Of a stretch of 64,000 bases of DNA, positions 24,162 to 32,113 are shown in pieces. The DNA comes from Amycolatopsis saalfeldensis (GTDB taxonomy: Bacteria; Actinomycetota; Actinomycetes; Mycobacteriales; Pseudonocardiaceae). A program made the position numbers and the translations under genes. The notes beneath the pieces were generated by a model, which was not told where the DNA came from, did not search any database, and saw only the letters and a program-made list of their open reading frames with translations. Positions within the stretch are counted from its first letter, which is position 1; every line of letters begins with the position of its first letter. Location: positions 62,001 to 126,000 of the forward strand of contig NZ_FOEF01000011.1 in the NCBI RefSeq assembly GCF_900110575.1, in the 5' to 3' direction.

Positions 24162-24784
24162 GCCCGATGACCTCGACGAAACCTGCGGTCGCCCTATACA
24201 CCCTGGTGACCTGTGCCGCTTTGCTCACCGCTTGCGGCCCGAAGCAGCCCACACCGACCTTGGACCAGCCGCCCACCCCAGTAAAGCCAGGTGTCGCCAT
24301 ACCGTTCACTCCAGTCAAGCAGCCGCTGAACCTCACGCCGTTCGAGAAGGCGCCCTGCGAGATTCTCACCAAAGAACAAGTCGCCGCCGTAGTGGCAGAT
24401 CCGCCCAGTGACGTCCAGCCGTCCGCGAGTAACGACTCCGCATTGTTCCGCTGCATCTGGACCTCGCCACGTGGACCGCTCGTCACCATCCTGGAACCTC
24501 TGGTGAAGCCACAGAACCTCAACGAGCTCGCCGCCTCTCGATCGTCTGCGGCGCATAGCCTCGATCCCTGGTCTGAAGTTTCCCTCGACGGCTACCCAGC
24601 CGTCATCTACCACGAACTCAGCGGGACCAATGACTGTGACGTCGCAGTCGGGATAAGCGACACCAGGATGCTGCACTTCAGCTACCGAGGACAGATCTCA
24701 CCGTCACAGTATTGGGCCAAAGACCATTGCGGCGGCGTACTCAAAACCGCCGAATTCGTCCTCGACAACCTCCGCCACACCTGA
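24158..24784 (+). CDS. DUF3558 lipoprotein, tandem copy 1
   Basis: 208 residues. Signal peptide with lipobox LLTACGPK gives a lipid-anchored surface protein. A proline-rich linker (TPTLDQPPTPVKPG) leads to a DUF3558 domain with three conserved cysteines, in APCEILTKEQVAAVV, FRCIW and NDCDVAVGI, plus a final KDHCGGVLKTAEFVLDNLR. The ATG overlaps the stop of the WXG-like gene (ATGA), so it belongs to the same operon. DUF3558 lipoproteins are common beside type VII substrates in Pseudonocardiaceae; their function is unknown. Confidence 0.85.
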   Translation: MSPMTSTKPAVALYTLVTCAALLTACGPKQPTPTLDQPPTPVKPGVAIPFTPVKQPLNLTPFEKAPCEILTKEQVAAVVADPPSDVQPSASNDSALFRCIWTSPRGPLVTILEPLVKPQNLNELAASRSSAAHSLDPWSEVSLDGYPAVIYHELSGTNDCDVAVGISDTRMLHFSYRGQISPSQYWAKDHCGGVLKTAEFVLDNLRHT

Positions 24785-24789
24785 GCACA

Positions 24790-25407
24790 ATGACCTCCAC
24801 GAAGCTCTTAGCCGCCCTGTGCACAGCCATCCTCGCTACCGCGGCCCTCACCGCGTGCGACCCCAAAGAGCCCGCACCAGTCCTCGACCAGCCACCCACT
24901 CCGGTACAGCCCGGACCCATCCTCCCCTTCACCCCGGTAAAGCAGCCACTGGATCTCACACCGTTCGAGAGCGCTCCCTGTCAGATTCTCACCAAGGACC
25001 AGGTCGCCGCCGTGGTGGACGACCCACCAGACGGCGTCCGTCCGACTGCGAGTAAAGACCCCGCAACGTTTCGCTGTACCTGGGTCACGACGCACGGACT
25101 GCTCGTCACCATTTCGGAACCACAAGTGAAACCGGTGAACCTCACCGAACTCGCCGCAACTCGGGCGAGCCGGGCGCGTGGTCTCGAACCCTGGTCCGAG
25201 ATCTCCCTCGACGGCTACCCGGCCGCCATCTTCCACGAAACGCCCGGACCAGATGACTGCGACGTCGCCGTCGGAGTGAACGACACCAAAATGCTGCACT
25301 TCAGCTACGGCGGAGAAGGCTCTCCCTCACGTTATTGGGACAAAAACCGCTGCGGCGGCGTACTCAAAACCGCCGAATTCGTCCTCGACAATCTCCGCCA
25401 CACCTGA
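24790..25407 (+). CDS. DUF3558 lipoprotein, tandem copy 2
   Basis: 205 residues, closely similar to its neighbours: lipobox ALTACDPK, linker PVLDQPPTPVQPG, SAPCQILTKDQVAAVVDDPP, FRCTW, DDCDVAVGVNDTKMLHFSY and NRCGGVLKTAEFVLDNLRHT. It begins 5 bp after copy 1 ends. The start is placed at MTSTK by comparison with the other copies; the longer open frame reads through copy 1. Same expected location, the outer face of the membrane. Confidence 0.85.
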   Translation: MTSTKLLAALCTAILATAALTACDPKEPAPVLDQPPTPVQPGPILPFTPVKQPLDLTPFESAPCQILTKDQVAAVVDDPPDGVRPTASKDPATFRCTWVTTHGLLVTISEPQVKPVNLTELAATRASRARGLEPWSEISLDGYPAAIFHETPGPDDCDVAVGVNDTKMLHFSYGGEGSPSRYWDKNRCGGVLKTAEFVLDNLRHT

Positions 25408-25412
25408 GCCCG

Positions 25413-26030
25413 ATGACCTCGACCAAGTACGCAGCCCTCCTGTGCGCGGCGATCATCACCACGGCAGCGCTCACCGCCTGCGGGCCGAAACAGCCCACAC
25501 CGACGCTGACCCAACCACCCACCCCAGTACAACCCGGCGCCGCCATCCCGTTCACCCCGGTAAAGCAGCCACTGGATCTCACATCGTTCGAAAAGGCCCC
25601 CTGCCAAATTCTCACCAAGGAACAAGTCGCCGCCGTGGTGGCCGATCCACCCAGTGATGTCCGGCCAACTCTGGGGGACAACAGTGCTGCGGTAGGTTGC
25701 AATTGGATCTCACGAAGTGGACCGCTCGTCATAATTTCAGAACCGCTGGCGGGACCGGTCAACCTCGCCGAACTCGCAGCTTCTCGGCCGACATCCACAC
25801 ACAATCTGGAGCCCTGGTCCGAAGTTTCCCTCGACGGCTATCCCACCGTTGTCTATCACCAAGGGAGCGGGCCAGACGACTGTGACGTCGCGGTCGGGGT
25901 GAGTGACACCAAGATGCTGCACGTCAGCTACGGCGGAGACGGTACCCCCTCACGTTATTGGGACAAAAACCGCTGCGGCGGAGTACTCAAAACCGCCGAC
26001 TTCGTCCTCAACAACCTCCGCCACCACTGA
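25413..26030 (+). CDS. DUF3558 lipoprotein, tandem copy 3
   Basis: 205 residues: lipobox ALTACGPK, linker TLTQPPTPVQPG, KAPCQILTKEQVAAVVADPP, VGCNW, DDCDVAVGVSDTKMLHVSY and NRCGGVLKTADFVLNNLRHH. It begins 5 bp after copy 2. The C-terminal and lipobox regions are nearly identical among the three copies while the middle (residues ~85-130) differs, consistent with duplication followed by local divergence. It is the last gene before a convergent TetR gene. Confidence 0.85.
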   Translation: MTSTKYAALLCAAIITTAALTACGPKQPTPTLTQPPTPVQPGAAIPFTPVKQPLDLTSFEKAPCQILTKEQVAAVVADPPSDVRPTLGDNSAAVGCNWISRSGPLVIISEPLAGPVNLAELAASRPTSTHNLEPWSEVSLDGYPTVVYHQGSGPDDCDVAVGVSDTKMLHVSYGGDGTPSRYWDKNRCGGVLKTADFVLNNLRHH

Positions 26031-26035
26031 ACCCC

Positions 26036-26659
26036 TCAAGCCCGATGCCGCAAAGACGCTCCCGCCGGCACCTCGAGCACCCGTCCCACGATCCACGCCA
26101 GACTGTCCGCCGTTCGGGCCGGGGTGTCGGAAGGCTGCATGACGTGGCTCAGGACGGTGCGGACGATCAGGTCGATCACCGCCGCGAGCTGGTCGGGGTC
26201 CAGCGGCGGACGGTAGGACTCGACGCGCCGGATAAGCATCGTCCGGGCCTCGGTGAGCAGGGAGCCCGCCTGGGTGGTCAGCAGGGGCAGCAGTTCGGTG
26301 TCGGCGCCGTGCGTGGCTGAGGCGATGGCGCGGAGCAGGGTGTTGTCGTCGGCCAGTTCGAGGACCGCGCGGACCGCGTCGTAAACCGCCTCGACCAGGT
26401 CGTCCGGGCGGCGGTCGAAGGCGGCGCGGACGACGGAGAGGAAGCGGTCCAGCTCGTGCGCGACCATCGCCTCCGCCAGCGCCGGCTTGGAGCCGATCTC
26501 GTTGTACACGGTCTGACGGCTGACGCCCACGATCTCGGCCAGCCGGACCATCGTGACCGCCGACCAGCCCGACCGCGCGGTCAGCTCGATCGCCGCGACG
26601 ACGATCGGCTGCCGATACTGGCCGCCCCCGGGCGGCGCGGCCGGAGGTGACCCGCTCAT
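26036..26659 (-). CDS. TetR-family regulator of the alkane hydroxylase operon
   Basis: 207 residues from MSGSPPAAPPGG (a codon at 26668 is an alternative). The HTH reads AAIELTARSGWSAVTMVRLAEIVGVSRQTVYNEIGSK, matching the AlkX/AlkU type TetR proteins that follow alkB in actinobacteria. The C-terminal helical part would bind a ligand such as a fatty acid or its CoA ester. It is 30 bp downstream of the ferredoxin gene on the same strand. The twin ATGTACAT palindromes upstream of alkB are its likely operator. Confidence 0.85.
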   Translation of the reverse strand: MSGSPPAAPPGGGQYRQPIVVAAIELTARSGWSAVTMVRLAEIVGVSRQTVYNEIGSKPALAEAMVAHELDRFLSVVRAAFDRRPDDLVEAVYDAVRAVLELADDNTLLRAIASATHGADTELLPLLTTQAGSLLTEARTMLIRRVESYRPPLDPDQLAAVIDLIVRTVLSHVMQPSDTPARTADSLAWIVGRVLEVPAGASLRHRA

Positions 26660-26689
26660 GATCGTCATTCTAAGCCGCCCCGGGAGCCG

Positions 26690-26881
26690 TCAGTCCCGCA
26701 GCTTCAAGGCCAGCACCGGACAGGAGACGACGGCCGCCTCGAGGTCCTGTCGATGCTCCTCGCCCGGCTGCTCCTCGAGCACCAGCACGGTGCCTTCCTC
26801 GTCCACCTCGAAGAAGTCCGGCGCCATGGCCTCGCACATGCCCAGCCCGGCGCACTTGTCGCGGTCCGCTTCGATCCGCAT
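26690..26881 (-). CDS. Three-cysteine ferredoxin, probably [3Fe-4S]
   Basis: 63 residues with cysteines at 10, 16 and 54 (DKCAGLGMCEAMAP and VVSCPVLAL). The residue where a fourth ligand would sit is glycine in CAGLGMC, so a [3Fe-4S] cluster is expected. Such ferredoxins pass electrons to P450s or other oxygenases. Its ATG shares one base with the stop of the alkB-rubredoxin gene, so it is coupled to it. This is unusual, because AlkB normally uses rubredoxin, which is already fused here. It is part of the same operon as the TetR regulator. Confidence 0.88.
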   Translation of the reverse strand: MRIEADRDKCAGLGMCEAMAPDFFEVDEEGTVLVLEEQPGEEHRQDLEAAVVSCPVLALKLRD

Positions 26882-28281
26882 CACGCACCCACCCGTCCCG
26901 GCGCGACGAAGTCGACCTTCTCGCGCACGCCGCAGTCCGGGCAGCACCAGCCGTCCGGGATCGCCGACCACGGCGTGCCCGCCGGGAAGCCCTCGCGCGG
27001 GTCGCCGAGCTTCTCGTCGTACACGTAGCCACAGCCCGGGCACATGCCGCCCTCGGACGCGTCGCCGTGGGTGTCCGAAACGGTCACGGACGGGGCCGAA
27101 CCGGAAATTCCGTACCGGGCAAGGATCTTGGCCCGCTTGCTCGGCTGGAGGTTGGCCCGGCTGAGGTCGCCGTCGAAGTGCGCGAGCACGCGCGGGTCCA
27201 TCACCCGGCGCCACACCGGAGGCACCAGCGCGAGCACGATCATCCCGGCGTACCCCGTCGGCAGCACCGGGGATTCGGCGAAATCACGCAACGTCTGGTA
27301 GCGCCGGGTCGGGTTGGCGTGGTGATCGCTGTGCCGCTGCAGGTGGTACAGGAGGACGTTGGTGGCGATGTTGTTGGAGTTCCAGCTGTGGCTGGGGTCC
27401 ACGCGTTCGTACCGCCGCCGCCCCGGCGCGCCCACCCGCTGCCGCCGCATGCCGTAGTGCTCCATGTAGTTGACGACCTCCAGCAGCGAGAAGCCGATCA
27501 CGGCCTGGATCACCAGGTACGGCAGCACGCCGACGCCCAGCCACACGATCATCGCCGCCCACAGCACCGCCGACATCAGCCAGGCGTTGAGCACGTCGTT
27601 GCCGATGCGGTACGGGTGCCGGTCGCGCCGCGCGTAACGCTTGCGCTCCAGCCGCCACGCGGACTTCAGCGAGCCGAACACCGTCCGCGGCCAGAACCGG
27701 TAGAAGCTCTCGCCGACGCGGCTGCTCGCCGGGTCCTCCGGCGTCGCCACGCGCACGTGGTGGCCGCGGTTGTGCTCGATGTAGAAGTGACCGTAGAAGC
27801 TCTGCGCCAGCGCGATCTTCGACAGCCAGCGCTCGTGGCTCTCCTTCTTGTGCCCCAGCTCGTGCGCGGTGTTGATGCCGATCCCGCCGATGCAGCCGAT
27901 CGAGACGGCCAGGCCGATCTTGTCCACAATGGACAGGTCGCCGCGGGCGATCAGCCAGAACGCCACCACGAAACCGAGGTACTGGACGGGCAGGAAGATG
28001 AACGTGATCCACCGGTAGTAGCGGTCGTTCTCCAGTCGTTCGATCACGTCGTCCGGCGGGTTGCCGCGGTCCAGCCCTGCGAGCAGGTCGATCAGCGGCA
28101 CGACCACGAGGATCACGATCGGCCCGATCCAGAACCACACGCCCCACCCGGTCGCCGCGTGCAGCCCGATCGCGAGGAAGGCCAGCGAGGGCACGACAAG
28201 CCCGATCAGCCACAGGTATCGCTTGCGGTCGCGCCACTGCTCGGTCGAACCGGCCGGCACGGTCCCGATCGTCTCGCTCAT
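26881..28281 (-). CDS. alkB: Alkane 1-monooxygenase fused to rubredoxin
   Basis: 466 residues. Residues 1-~400 are AlkB: six hydrophobic segments and the histidine clusters HELGHKKESH (140-149), NRGHHVRV and LQRHSDHHANP that bind two irons. Residues ~415-466 are a rubredoxin with two C-x-x-C pairs (MCPGCGYVYDE and CCPDCGV) and the connecting GTPWSAIPDGW. AlkB hydroxylates the terminal carbon of medium to long alkanes in the membrane, and the fused rubredoxin delivers electrons. The start at MSETIGTVPAG is preceded by GGAGGGATCTG. Such fusions are known in actinobacterial hydrocarbon degraders. Confidence 0.94.
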   Translation of the reverse strand: MSETIGTVPAGSTEQWRDRKRYLWLIGLVVPSLAFLAIGLHAATGWGVWFWIGPIVILVVVPLIDLLAGLDRGNPPDDVIERLENDRYYRWITFIFLPVQYLGFVVAFWLIARGDLSIVDKIGLAVSIGCIGGIGINTAHELGHKKESHERWLSKIALAQSFYGHFYIEHNRGHHVRVATPEDPASSRVGESFYRFWPRTVFGSLKSAWRLERKRYARRDRHPYRIGNDVLNAWLMSAVLWAAMIVWLGVGVLPYLVIQAVIGFSLLEVVNYMEHYGMRRQRVGAPGRRRYERVDPSHSWNSNNIATNVLLYHLQRHSDHHANPTRRYQTLRDFAESPVLPTGYAGMIVLALVPPVWRRVMDPRVLAHFDGDLSRANLQPSKRAKILARYGISGSAPSVTVSDTHGDASEGGMCPGCGYVYDEKLGDPREGFPAGTPWSAIPDGWCCPDCGVREKVDFVAPGRVGA

Positions 28282-28322
28282 CAGATCCCTCCTCCGTTGG
28301 CTGGATTTACACAAATGTAGCT

Positions 28323-28362
28323 GATGTACATCGCGCTTTACAAGTACTCGATTCATGTACAT
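28323..28362. promoter_or_regulatory. Two ATGTACAT palindromes between alkB and the CocE gene
   Basis: GATGTACATC at 28323-28332 is a perfect 10-bp palindrome, and a second ATGTACAT lies at 28355-28362, 31 bp or three helical turns away. CTGGAT and ATCCAG flank the pair. It is in an AT-rich divergent promoter region and is a plausible binding site for the TetR protein encoded at the end of the alkB operon. Confidence 0.55.
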
Positions 28363-28468
28363 CCAGCCGTCGTCTGCCGGATGGCGGGTGATCCCCGCCA
28401 TCCGGCAGGCCGATCGCGCCTAGCCTGGCGGTCCGATCTCGTTGCCGAGACGAAAAGGACGGTCGACG

Positions 28469-30211
28469 ATGAAGTTCGAAGTCACCTCGGACGTGCGGGT
28501 GCCGATGCGGGACGGGACCACGCTGTCGACCAGCATCTGGCGGCCGGACACCGACGAGCCGGTGCCGGCCCTGCTCATGCGCACGCCCTACGGCAAGGAG
28601 ATGCTCGGGGCGCTGGGGGCCAGCTCGCCGAATTTCTTCAAGCTGCTGCGCCACGGATACGCCGTGGTGTTCCAGGACTGCCGAGGGACTTTCGACTCCG
28701 CCGGGGTGTTCGAGCCGCACGCGGCCGACCGCGACGATGGGGCCGACACCGTTTCCTGGCTGGCCGAACAGCACTGGTGCAGCGGCAGCGTGGGCATGTG
28801 GGGACCTTCGTATCTCGGCATGGTGCAGTGGCGGGCCGCCGCCTCCGCGACGCCGGCGCTCAAGGCGATCGCCCCGGGTGTCGGATCGGCCGACCTCTAC
28901 CGGGCGCCTTGGCACTCCCCCGGCGGCGCCCTGTCCCTGGACTGCTCACTCGGCTGGGCGACGATGATGTCGCTGAACGAGGCGCTTCGAGCCCGTGACC
29001 AGGGTGCCGACGTCGCGGAAGACCTCCCGGAGCTGATGGCGCGGCTCGCCGACCGCAGGCTGCTGAACGAGGTCACCCCGGTCGCCGACCAGCCGCTGAT
29101 CGCCAAGTACCTGCCCTGGATGGTCGACGTCGCGATCGGGCACCCGGACCGGGACGAGTACTGGCAGGAGCTGGCCGCGGTCGACCAGGCGCCGTCGATC
29201 ACCACGCCGGCCTTGCACATCGGCGGCTGGTACGACCTGTTCATCGGCGAGACCCTGCACGCGTACAACGAGATGAAGGCACGGGCGGGCTCGGCCGAGG
29301 CCCGGCAGGGCCAGCGGCTGATCATCGGCCCGTGGAGCCACAACCCCACCGGATTCCTCGGGTACTACCCCGACCGCTCGTTCGGGGCGGCGGCGAGTAT
29401 GGACGCCGCGATGCTCACCGAACCCCAGATCGCGTTCTTCGACCGCTGGCTGAAGGGGCAGGAAGACGCGCTGGACGGCCGGGCGCCGGTCCGGCTGTTC
29501 GTGATGGGCATCGACCGGTGGCGCGACGAGCCGGATTGGCCGTTGCCCGGCACCCGGTACAAGCCCTACTACCTGGACGGCGACGGCCCGGCGAACACCG
29601 CGGCCGGCTCGGGGCGGCTCTCGGCCGGCGAGCCGACCGGCGAGTTCACCGACACCTACCTCTACGACCCGCGCCGCCCGGTGCCCTCGCTCGGCGGCAC
29701 GATGATGAACATGGGCGGGTACGACGGCGCCGCGGATCAGCGCCCCGTGCACGGCCGCGACGACGTGCTGGTCTTCGTGACGGACGTGCTGGACGAGCCG
29801 GTCGAGGTGACCGGTCCGGTCTCGGCGACGCTGTTCGTCAGCTCGTCCGTTGTGGACACGGACTTCACCGCGAAGCTGGTGGACGTCCACCCCGACGGCC
29901 GGGCGATCATCCTGTGCGCCGGCATCCAGCGGATGCGCTACCGGAACTCACTGTCCACTCCGGAGCCGATGACCCCCGGCGAGGTGTACGAGATCGAGAT
30001 CGACCTGATCGCCACGGCCGACGTTTTCCTGCCAGGGCACCGGATCATGGTGGAGATCTCCAGTAGCAACTTCCCCCGTTACGACCGCAACTCCAACACC
30101 GGCGGCGTCATCGCCCGCGAGCACCTGGCCGACATGGCGACCGCGGTCAACCACCTCCACCGCGGCGCCGAATACCCCAGCCGCGTCGTGCTGCCCGTCG
30201 TCCGCCGCTAA
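28469..30211 (+). CDS. CocE/NonD family serine hydrolase
   Basis: 580 residues of the X-Pro dipeptidyl-peptidase/cocaine-esterase type. The catalytic serine is S114 in GMWGPSYLGMVQW. Asp and His are in LHIGGWYDLFIGE near residue 250 and IIGPWSHNPTG near residue 290. A C-terminal jelly-roll (residues ~370-570; VTGPVSATLFVSSSVVDTDF) follows. It hydrolyses esters or amides; the substrate is unknown. The ATG at 28469 begins MKFEVTSDVRVPMRDG, the family's usual first strand. It is divergent from alkB. Confidence 0.92.
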   Translation: MKFEVTSDVRVPMRDGTTLSTSIWRPDTDEPVPALLMRTPYGKEMLGALGASSPNFFKLLRHGYAVVFQDCRGTFDSAGVFEPHAADRDDGADTVSWLAEQHWCSGSVGMWGPSYLGMVQWRAAASATPALKAIAPGVGSADLYRAPWHSPGGALSLDCSLGWATMMSLNEALRARDQGADVAEDLPELMARLADRRLLNEVTPVADQPLIAKYLPWMVDVAIGHPDRDEYWQELAAVDQAPSITTPALHIGGWYDLFIGETLHAYNEMKARAGSAEARQGQRLIIGPWSHNPTGFLGYYPDRSFGAAASMDAAMLTEPQIAFFDRWLKGQEDALDGRAPVRLFVMGIDRWRDEPDWPLPGTRYKPYYLDGDGPANTAAGSGRLSAGEPTGEFTDTYLYDPRRPVPSLGGTMMNMGGYDGAADQRPVHGRDDVLVFVTDVLDEPVEVTGPVSATLFVSSSVVDTDFTAKLVDVHPDGRAIILCAGIQRMRYRNSLSTPEPMTPGEVYEIEIDLIATADVFLPGHRIMVEISSSNFPRYDRNSNTGGVIAREHLADMATAVNHLHRGAEYPSRVVLPVVRR

Positions 30212-30218
30212 TCGGCGG
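30202..30218. terminator. Short stem-loop holding both convergent stop codons
   Basis: CCGCCG and CGGCGG arms close a five-base loop CTAAT. The TAA of the CocE gene (30209-30211) and the TAG of the convergent PucR-type gene (30208-30210 on the other strand) overlap within the loop. A short GC stem may be enough to end transcription, but this is weaker than the hairpins near 19.8 and 20.6 kb. Confidence 0.45.
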
Positions 30219-31230
30219 CGGCCGGGTGCAGCAGCAGTCGCCGAAGGGCGAGCGCCAGCTGCGCCCGCAGCCGCCCCGGGGGATCGCCCACCGTGAAGCC
30301 GAGGTCGTGCTCGATGGCGGTGATCCGGTCCTTGAGCGTCGAGTGGTGGAGGTACAGGGCGGCGGCCGCGAGGCGGAGGCTGGCGTGCGAGGTGAACTCG
30401 ACCAGCGTTCGCAGCACCCAGGGACCGGAACGGGCCGCCTTCTCGAGCGCTCGGACGTCGGCCGGCGGGCCGGCCGGGTCGAGGGCGTCGGCGAGCAGCA
30501 TCAGCGAACCCAGCTCGTCGGCGAACACGACGGACGGGCCCGGGTCGTCGTCGGTTCCGGCAGCGGCGAAGCGCAGCGCGGTGCGCGCCTGCGACCAGGA
30601 TTTCGGCAGGTCCAGCACGGGCACGGCGGGGCCGACGCCGATCCGACCCGCCCCGTCCCAGCGATCCGCGAGGGTCCGGCCGACCACGATCTGCCTGGCG
30701 CCGTCCGCCGTGGCCACGGCCCGCACGTCGGCCTGCTCGGGCAGGTGCAGCAATCGCGCGGCGAACAGCCGGTCGGCTTCGTCGGCGCCGCCGTCGAGCA
30801 GGACCTCGACCGCGGCCGGGTCGTTCGCCGGCGAGCCGGGGCCGGTCCGGGTGGAGCTTCGAGTCCGGTGCAGCACCTCGCGGGCGGCGAAGGCGGCGCG
30901 GTCCAGGACCATCGCGTCGACCAGGGTGTGCCCGCCGAGGCGTTCCAGCCAGAAGGCCGGTCGACCGCCTGGTTCGAGCGGGCCGTGGGGCCACCGCGGA
31001 TCGGCGGGACCGGTGTTGCGCCGGACCTGTCCCCCGACGTCGGCGCGCAGGTCGATGGCGAACCGGGCGTCGACGAGCCGCGCGGGCGAGCCGGTCAGCA
31101 CGGCGACCGCGGCGAGGATGGGCTCGAGGCCGGCGCGGCCCTCGAGGAGCTCGTCGAATCGCCTGATGACCCGGACGGCGGCGCCCGCCTCGGGATCGAG
31201 GGCGTCCAGTCTGGCCACTACCTGGTGCAT
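30208..31230 (-). CDS. PucR/CdaR-type helix-turn-helix regulator
   Basis: 340 residues. The C-terminal HTH reads LRLAAAALYLHHSTLKDRITAIEHDLGF, typical of PucR/CdaR proteins. The middle segment is a GGDEF-like, non-catalytic region, and the N-terminal part (VRVIRRFDELLEGRAGLEPILAAVAVLTG) resembles a sensory domain. The ATG at 31230 has GGAAGGA upstream at proper spacing, so it is preferred to the longer frame. The SDR gene is 53 bp upstream on the same strand, so the two may be co-expressed. Confidence 0.82.
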   Translation of the reverse strand: MHQVVARLDALDPEAGAAVRVIRRFDELLEGRAGLEPILAAVAVLTGSPARLVDARFAIDLRADVGGQVRRNTGPADPRWPHGPLEPGGRPAFWLERLGGHTLVDAMVLDRAAFAAREVLHRTRSSTRTGPGSPANDPAAVEVLLDGGADEADRLFAARLLHLPEQADVRAVATADGARQIVVGRTLADRWDGAGRIGVGPAVPVLDLPKSWSQARTALRFAAAGTDDDPGPSVVFADELGSLMLLADALDPAGPPADVRALEKAARSGPWVLRTLVEFTSHASLRLAAAALYLHHSTLKDRITAIEHDLGFTVGDPPGRLRAQLALALRRLLLHPAAAD

Positions 31231-31283
31231 GACGACATCCTTCCAACGCGTCGCGCGCAGTGCCACCCACCGGACAACGCCGG

Positions 31284-32033
31284 TCAGACTTGGGATTCCC
31301 CGCCGTCGACGAACAATTCGGTGCCGGTGATGAACTTCGCCTGCGGCGAGGCCAGGAAAAGCACCGCGTCGGCGATCTCGGCGGGCTGCCCGAGCCGGCC
31401 GAGCGGGACGCGGCGGGCTTCCGCGTCCAGCAACGCCCGGGCCTCGACCGGATCGGCCGCCAGACCGGCGAGTCCGGGGGTCTCGGTCGGCCCTGGCGTG
31501 ATCGTGTTGACCCGGACACCGCGCTCGGCGAGCTCGATCGCCCAGACCCGGCTGAACTGGCGGAGCGCCGCCTTGCTCGCCGAGTAGACGCCGAACGCCG
31601 CGGTCGCCCTCGAGGCCGAGGTCGATCCCGTGATCACCACCGACGCGTCGGGATTGAGCAGGGGCAACGCTTTCTGCACCGTGAAGACGGTTCCGCGGAC
31701 GTTGGTCCCGAAGGTGTGGTCGAAGTCCCCGGGTTTGAGCTCCGCCAGCTTCGCGAACGTGCCGCCGCCGGCATTCGCCACCACGATGTCGAGACCGGCG
31801 CCGCGTTCGCCGATCGCGGCGTAGACCCGGTCGAGGTCGTCGAGGTCCGAGACGTCGCCGCGGATGCCGGTGACCTTGTCGCCGAGTTCGTCGACGAGCG
31901 CCTCGAGCTGAGGTCGTTGACGCCCGGTCACGAAGACATGCGCGCCCTCGCCCGCCAGCCGGGTGGCGATCGCGCGCCCGATCCCGGACGTTCCGCCGGT
32001 GACGAGGGCGGTCTTGGAGTCCAGCTGTGCCAT
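31284..32033 (-). CDS. Short-chain dehydrogenase/reductase (SDR)
   Basis: 249 residues of a classical SDR. Cofactor motif TGGTSGIGRAIA near residue 12, NAG (VVANAGGG), catalytic serine in VVITGSTSAS, YSASK (Y152-x-x-x-K type), and ITPGPTETPGLAG after the active site. The arginine at TGRQRPQ suggests NADPH use. The ATG at 32033 follows TAGGAGCCGAA, a good ribosome binding site. It is divergent from a TetR gene across an 80-bp region with nested inverted repeats, so that TetR probably controls it. Confidence 0.92.
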   Translation of the reverse strand: MAQLDSKTALVTGGTSGIGRAIATRLAGEGAHVFVTGRQRPQLEALVDELGDKVTGIRGDVSDLDDLDRVYAAIGERGAGLDIVVANAGGGTFAKLAELKPGDFDHTFGTNVRGTVFTVQKALPLLNPDASVVITGSTSASRATAAFGVYSASKAALRQFSRVWAIELAERGVRVNTITPGPTETPGLAGLAADPVEARALLDAEARRVPLGRLGQPAEIADAVLFLASPQAKFITGTELFVDGGESQV

Positions 32034-32045
32034 TTCGGCTCCTAG

Positions 32046-32096
32046 GTTTTTGACTACATGGTCCACAATACGGTTATGGACGAGAAAGTCAAAAAC
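32046..32096. promoter_or_regulatory. Nested inverted repeats between the SDR and TetR genes
   Basis: GTTTTTGACT at 32046-32055 pairs exactly with AGTCAAAAAC at 32087-32096. Inside lies GTCCA (32061-32065) with TGGAC (32077-32081). Symmetry around the middle of a divergent promoter suggests dimers of the TetR protein bind both halves and control both genes. Confidence 0.6.
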
Positions 32097-32113
32097 GATG
32101 TAGGGTCCTTGCC

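Noticed and set aside
26690..27214. 174-codon extension of the ferredoxin frame
   Set aside because: The upstream part is an out-of-frame reading of the rubredoxin region; the ATG at 26881 overlaps the alkB stop.
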